Shown: positions 19,813 to 23,382 of the stretch, one piece after another | Layout: each line of letters begins with the position of its first letter | Numbering within the stretch: position 1 is the first letter of the stretch | Source: a virus | Strand: one strand, 5' to 3' | IMG/VR virus record: IMGVR_UViG_3300035698_005031 | Coordinates: 1-23,382 of that record | DNA: 23,382 nucleotides | The notes under the pieces: model-generated | Told to the model about the DNA's origin: nothing | Seen by the model: only the letters and a program-made list of their open reading frames with translations | Database searches by the model: none | Translations under genes and position numbers: made by a program

Positions 19813-19930
19813 ATCTTCGGGCTTTTCCGCCAGTGACCGCGCACCCCCGTGCCGTCGCGGCGCTCGCGTGCGTCCATAGCACGAATGTACAGTGCGCGGG
19901 GCGTCCTAGCCACCGCGCAAACTGTGCGGC

Positions 19931-22285
19931 ATGGACAACGACGCACCACCAGGAATCAGCGGAGCCTTCAACTATCCGTACAACTCGGCGCAGTTGAATT
20001 ATCCGCAATGGCTCAGCTCTCTCTGGCAGGCGTCGTGGCAGGTCTACGATCCTTCATACGCCCTTGCGCAGGATCCCAACTGGTGGGCCAAGATTCAGCG
20101 CGACGCCAAGTTGCGCCAGCTCATCGAGCAGCGCCGCCGCAAGGTCGTGGGCACGGATTACAGCATCGAACCTGCGAGCGAGTTGAAGGCCGACCAGATC
20201 GCCGCTGGCGTGGTCGAGCAGATCGTCGACAAAATCCCGCACTTCGCGATGGGCCGCTACAACCTGACCGATGCCGTGTTTCGCGGCTCGGCCTTCGCCG
20301 TCATCACCGCGGCGATGGAGCGCTGGGGGCCAATCGTGGGATCCAGCCACGACAGCACATTGCGCAGGCTCGACAGCCGCGCATGGCGGATCCCAACGGG
20401 CATTGTGGACGTTGATCGCAACCGCCTGATCTTGCAGGAGCGCGCGGACGGCAAGGGCAAAGCGTGGCACATCGGCAACGTGAGCGAGGGCGGAGCATTC
20501 ACCGAGTTCACGCCGATTGACGAAGCGAAGCCATGGAACATCTGCCACGTTTACACCGACTCTGAAGACCGCCTCGGCTATGGCTTGGGCCTCGGCGAAG
20601 CTCTCTATTTTACGCACTACATCAAGGTTGAGTGCCAGCGCCTCGGACTGCAAGGATTCGAGCGTTGGGCTCTTGGCGTGGTGAAAGCGAAGATCGCTGC
20701 AGACCGCCACTCATCGAAGGGCAAGACAAACGCGCAGGTGGTCACGCAGATGATGGCGAATCTGCGCAAGCAGCTTTCGGGCGGCGTGGTGGTTTACGAG
20801 GAGGGAGACGAAGTGGATTTCGCCCCCGGCCCGACCGCGGGCATGGATCACGCGGTGAAGTTCATCGAGTACTGCGATCAAACGGCGGCGGGGCTTTGCC
20901 TCGGCTCCGTCCTGCCATCAGGCGGCGGCGCGAACGTCGGCAGCAGTGCGCGGGCTGAGACGGAGAGCGATGAAAGCGACGAGTATCTCCAGTTCGATAT
21001 CGACCACCTGAGCGAGACGTTGACAGCCACGCTCGTGCGCATGATCTGGCTGACCAACCGCCGTCAGTTTCGCGAAATCGGTTTGGGCGACGCTGAGATG
21101 CCAAGCATCCGAATCGGCCAGAAGAAGCGCGTGACGCCGCAGGAAGCCGCAGAGAAGCTGCGGGCGATGCGCGAGCTTGGGCTCGACATCGGAGAGGACA
21201 TGGGCTACGAGATCCTCGACGCCCCGCGTCCCGCGCCAGACGAGAAGATTCTCAAAGCGCCCGATCAGGGCATGGGCGGCTTCGGCGCGTTTGGCGGCGG
21301 CGGCGACGACGATCCAGCCGCCGACGAAGGCGACGATGCTGCCGAGTACCGCGCAGGCGCTCCCGAAGCGCTCTACTCGCAGACATACGAAGGCGGACTG
21401 ACCTTCGGCCAGCTCATGGAAGAGAAGCGCCACGCGCTGATGTCTTGGTGGCGGAAGGGCAAGCAGGGCGCATCGCCTGTGATCATCGACCAGCAGGCTC
21501 TCGACAACAAGCGCGCCCGCATCGCTGCGGTGCAAGATCAGAAGCGCAATGCGAATCGCGAGCAGGTGCGCAGCACCGTTCAGGGACTCCAAGATCGCGC
21601 ACTGCTGGCGAGCGTCAGCGCTGCGAATTATGCGAGCATGAAGGGCTTGCGCGGGATGGCCCGCGACGGATGGGACTCGCTCTCAACGAAGGCAAAGGCG
21701 CAAGTCGACAAGGTCAACGAAGCGATGGCGAACGGAGCTGCATCGCCCGACGCTCTCGCGCAGGTCGGCGTGGGCAGCGCGGTCAAGTCGACGTGGGTGA
21801 AGTTTCGCGAAGTCGAGCAGAAGCTCGCGGGCGGCCTGATCCAGAAAGGCTGGCCGAAGCCCGCAGCGCACGCCGTCTCCGTCGTCGCTGGCCTCGGCAT
21901 GGCGACGCCGCTGAGTGTCCACCTCTTCATCTGCCCGGCGCTGGCGGTCGCGGTGCCCGGCTCTGGCGCGCTCGAAGGCATGAGCATCATGGGCGTCGCG
22001 CATGGCGGCACGAACGCGGCAAAGGCGACAGCGCGCAAGATCAGCAACGCCGTGCGACATCGCAAGGCGGCCAAGGCTGGCGGCATCAAGGGTCGCTACG
22101 CAGCCGATGGCGACGGCGTGATGGAGGCAATCGAGACCTCCGCCGATGCCGTGCTGAACGCCGACCTCTCGCTCGCCCAACAAGCGTGGCTGCCATTCTA
22201 CGTCGCACTGCTGATGCGTGATGGCGCGAGCCACCGCGAAGCCGTCGACCACGCAACCGCCACGATCAGCGACTTGGTGGAGTAA
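19931..22285 (+). CDS. Portal protein, Mu gp29-like (DUF935), with long C-terminal extension
   Basis: The product is 784 residues; Mu gp29 is near 510. The N-terminal ~470 residues match the portal family: NWWAKIQRDAKLRQLIEQRRR, then a VVGTDYSIEPAS segment, DAVFRGSAFAVI, RYGLGLGEALYFTH-like positions (residues about 215-230) and the C-terminal DLSETLT/MIWLTNRRQF region. The final ~300 residues contain coiled-coil helices (KRARIAAVQDQKRN), a hydrophobic segment about 640-690 (AHAVSVVAGLGMATPLSVHL, then ICPALAVAVPGSG) and helices to the end. No strong ribosome-binding site precedes the ATG. The portal is the DNA gate of the capsid; the extension's role is unknown. Confidence 0.85.
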   Translation: MDNDAPPGISGAFNYPYNSAQLNYPQWLSSLWQASWQVYDPSYALAQDPNWWAKIQRDAKLRQLIEQRRRKVVGTDYSIEPASELKADQIAAGVVEQIVDKIPHFAMGRYNLTDAVFRGSAFAVITAAMERWGPIVGSSHDSTLRRLDSRAWRIPTGIVDVDRNRLILQERADGKGKAWHIGNVSEGGAFTEFTPIDEAKPWNICHVYTDSEDRLGYGLGLGEALYFTHYIKVECQRLGLQGFERWALGVVKAKIAADRHSSKGKTNAQVVTQMMANLRKQLSGGVVVYEEGDEVDFAPGPTAGMDHAVKFIEYCDQTAAGLCLGSVLPSGGGANVGSSARAETESDESDEYLQFDIDHLSETLTATLVRMIWLTNRRQFREIGLGDAEMPSIRIGQKKRVTPQEAAEKLRAMRELGLDIGEDMGYEILDAPRPAPDEKILKAPDQGMGGFGAFGGGGDDDPAADEGDDAAEYRAGAPEALYSQTYEGGLTFGQLMEEKRHALMSWWRKGKQGASPVIIDQQALDNKRARIAAVQDQKRNANREQVRSTVQGLQDRALLASVSAANYASMKGLRGMARDGWDSLSTKAKAQVDKVNEAMANGAASPDALAQVGVGSAVKSTWVKFREVEQKLAGGLIQKGWPKPAAHAVSVVAGLGMATPLSVHLFICPALAVAVPGSGALEGMSIMGVAHGGTNAAKATARKISNAVRHRKAAKAGGIKGRYAADGDGVMEAIETSADAVLNADLSLAQQAWLPFYVALLMRDGASHREAVDHATATISDLVE

Positions 22286-22287
22286 GC

Positions 22288-23283
22288 ATGGCAGGCCGCG
22301 ACGTCTATCAATCTTCGCTGGCCACCGTGCGGCGCGAGATGCTGCTCGCCACGCTTGCCGAAGTGCGCAAGCCGGGCAGCGGCTTTGCTCGCGTCAAGAG
22401 GGCGATTGAGAGTGTGGCTGCTGGCCAGCGCTATCTCGACCTTCAGGGCCGTGCTGCTCTGCTCTCGACGCTTGGCGTTCTCAAGCGCGGGCGCTCCTAC
22501 TCATCGCTCGACCACGTGCTGCCGATCGGAGTTTCGTGGGGGCAGGGAGCGCCCACGTTTCAGGAGGCGACCGATGATCTACTGAAGCGCATCCCGATGC
22601 TTCTGCCAGCGGGAGAGACCACGAGCGACGTCTACGGCAAGCACCACGCCTTCGCGCTGGCCCGGACGACACATCGCGAAATCACCGATCAGGTGCAGCG
22701 TGCGGTCGCCCGCGCTTCGACGGGCGGCCTGATGCAGACGGGCGTCGCGGACGTCACCGCTTCGGCGAAAGAGGCGATCATCAAGCTGCTGCTCTCCGGT
22801 CGGATCGGCGATGGCGATGCGGCATCCGGTCTGCGCGGCTGGACTGACAACTACGCTGAAACAGTGCTGCGAACGAATCTGGCGACCGGCTACGCGGCGG
22901 GGCAGTGGCGCGAGCTGGCCCAGCCACACATCAAGAAAATCATTCCAGCGCTTAAGTACGACGCCACGGGCGACGGCGACACGCGCCCCAACCACGCCGC
23001 GATGGATGGGCTGCTTTTGCCCGTCGATCACGATTGGTGGAACATCTACAGCACTCCCAATGGGTTCAACTGCCGCTGCACGATGATCTACATGGACGTG
23101 GCAAAGCTGCGGCGCATGGGTTTGATCGACGCGAGCGGTCGCGTGCGCGAGCAGATCCCGCCGGGCGTCACCGGGAATGAGAGTGGCGAGGGATATCCCG
23201 ACGTGACGCGCTCCAAGCGCAGCGGCAAAGTCTGGAGATTCGACCGTGGCCGCCCCGACCGCAAACTTTACGGAGCGTCCTAG
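22288..23283 (+). CDS. Mu gpF-like minor head protein
   Basis: The product is 331 residues, starting 2 bases after the portal stop. The gpF/SPP1 gp7-type domain is in the C-terminal half: YAETVLRTNLATGYAAGQW (about 190-208), then TRPNHAAMDGLLLP (with conserved His), DHDWWNIYSTPNGFNCRCTM (about 247-267), the usual W...P.GxNCRC signature. The N-terminal half is helical and less conserved. These proteins are injected or assembled with the portal during head morphogenesis. Adjacent portal and gpF genes are the standard order in Mu-like and many other phages. Confidence 0.9.
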   Translation: MAGRDVYQSSLATVRREMLLATLAEVRKPGSGFARVKRAIESVAAGQRYLDLQGRAALLSTLGVLKRGRSYSSLDHVLPIGVSWGQGAPTFQEATDDLLKRIPMLLPAGETTSDVYGKHHAFALARTTHREITDQVQRAVARASTGGLMQTGVADVTASAKEAIIKLLLSGRIGDGDAASGLRGWTDNYAETVLRTNLATGYAAGQWRELAQPHIKKIIPALKYDATGDGDTRPNHAAMDGLLLPVDHDWWNIYSTPNGFNCRCTMIYMDVAKLRRMGLIDASGRVREQIPPGVTGNESGEGYPDVTRSKRSGKVWRFDRGRPDRKLYGAS

Positions 23284-23314
23284 CTCACGCGCATCATCGT
23301 GGAAGGAGACTGCC

Positions 23315-23382
23315 ATGCAAAACTACCGTTTGCTCAACGCCCATTTTCTGCGCGCCTACGGCGTGCCCGTGATGCTTTACGC
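23315..23382 (+). CDS. Start of a further late gene (partial)
   Basis: An ATG at 23315 follows GGAAGGAG (23301-23308) by 6 bases. The visible 22 codons read MQNYRLLNAHFLRAYGVPVM and the gene runs off the window. Downstream of gpF a protease/scaffold or capsid gene is usual, but the sequence shown is too short to identify the product. Confidence 0.5.
   Translation, partial: MQNYRLLNAHFLRAYGVPVMLY

Noticed and set aside
1-23382. CRISPR array, insertion sequence, integrase and endolysin
   Set aside because: No regularly spaced repeat-spacer pattern, transposase motif, recombinase catalytic residues or lysozyme/amidase motif is visible in the window.

Overview
The window is a GC-rich stretch of a tailed double-stranded DNA phage (Caudoviricetes) or closely related prophage. 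The large terminase, a Mu gp29-like portal, a Mu gpF-like head protein, a D5-type primase-helicase and a tail-fibre-like fragment all support this. Every confident gene is on the + strand. Genes are tightly packed, with TAATG/ATGA overlaps and clear Shine-Dalgarno sites. A lipoprotein that looks like an outer-membrane spanin, next to a membrane-anchored coiled-coil protein, suggests a Gram-negative host. The host cannot be named from sequence alone, and no integrase or endolysin is visible.

Layout. (1) 1-1932 is the end of a late module: the C-terminus of a fibre or decoration protein, then four tiny genes that look like a lysis cassette (i-spanin-like, o-spanin-like lipoprotein, unknown, holin-like). 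(2) 1933-2671 is non-coding: a structured element, a tRNA-Met-like gene, two damaged tRNA-like units and two strong terminators. (3) 2672-4276 holds an excisionase-like HTH protein, a possible minus-strand mini-gene with its own terminator, and a DUF3102-like protein whose gene carries a nested palindrome. (4) 4276-10421 is the early DNA-metabolism module: SNF2-type helicase with an extra C-terminal domain, HTH protein, SSB-like protein with an acidic EEPPF tail, two unknown proteins, a Gp37/Gp68 (DUF5131) protein and a HAD phosphatase. (5) 10457-14609 is the replication and modification module: Prim-Pol/D5 helicase, a stub of a C5-cytosine methylase, a TSPPY-class DNA methyltransferase, a 309-bp repeat-rich intergenic region (candidate origin or control region) and a VRR-NUC nuclease. 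(6) 14622-23382 is packaging and head assembly: small and large terminase and, after an accessory insert (18569-19812) with duplicated genes, twin terminators, microsatellites and direct repeats, the portal, the gpF-like protein and the start of a further gene.

How the parts fit: the SNF2 helicase, SSB-like protein, Prim-Pol/helicase and VRR nuclease probably work together in replication or recombination. The methyltransferase may protect phage DNA. The terminase pair packages DNA through the portal. The least explained parts are the tRNA-like array with good 3' halves and poor 5' halves (2042-2259), the 13989-14297 repeat region, the duplicated gene-plus-leader unit at 17165-18569, and the methylase stub at 12949-12993.
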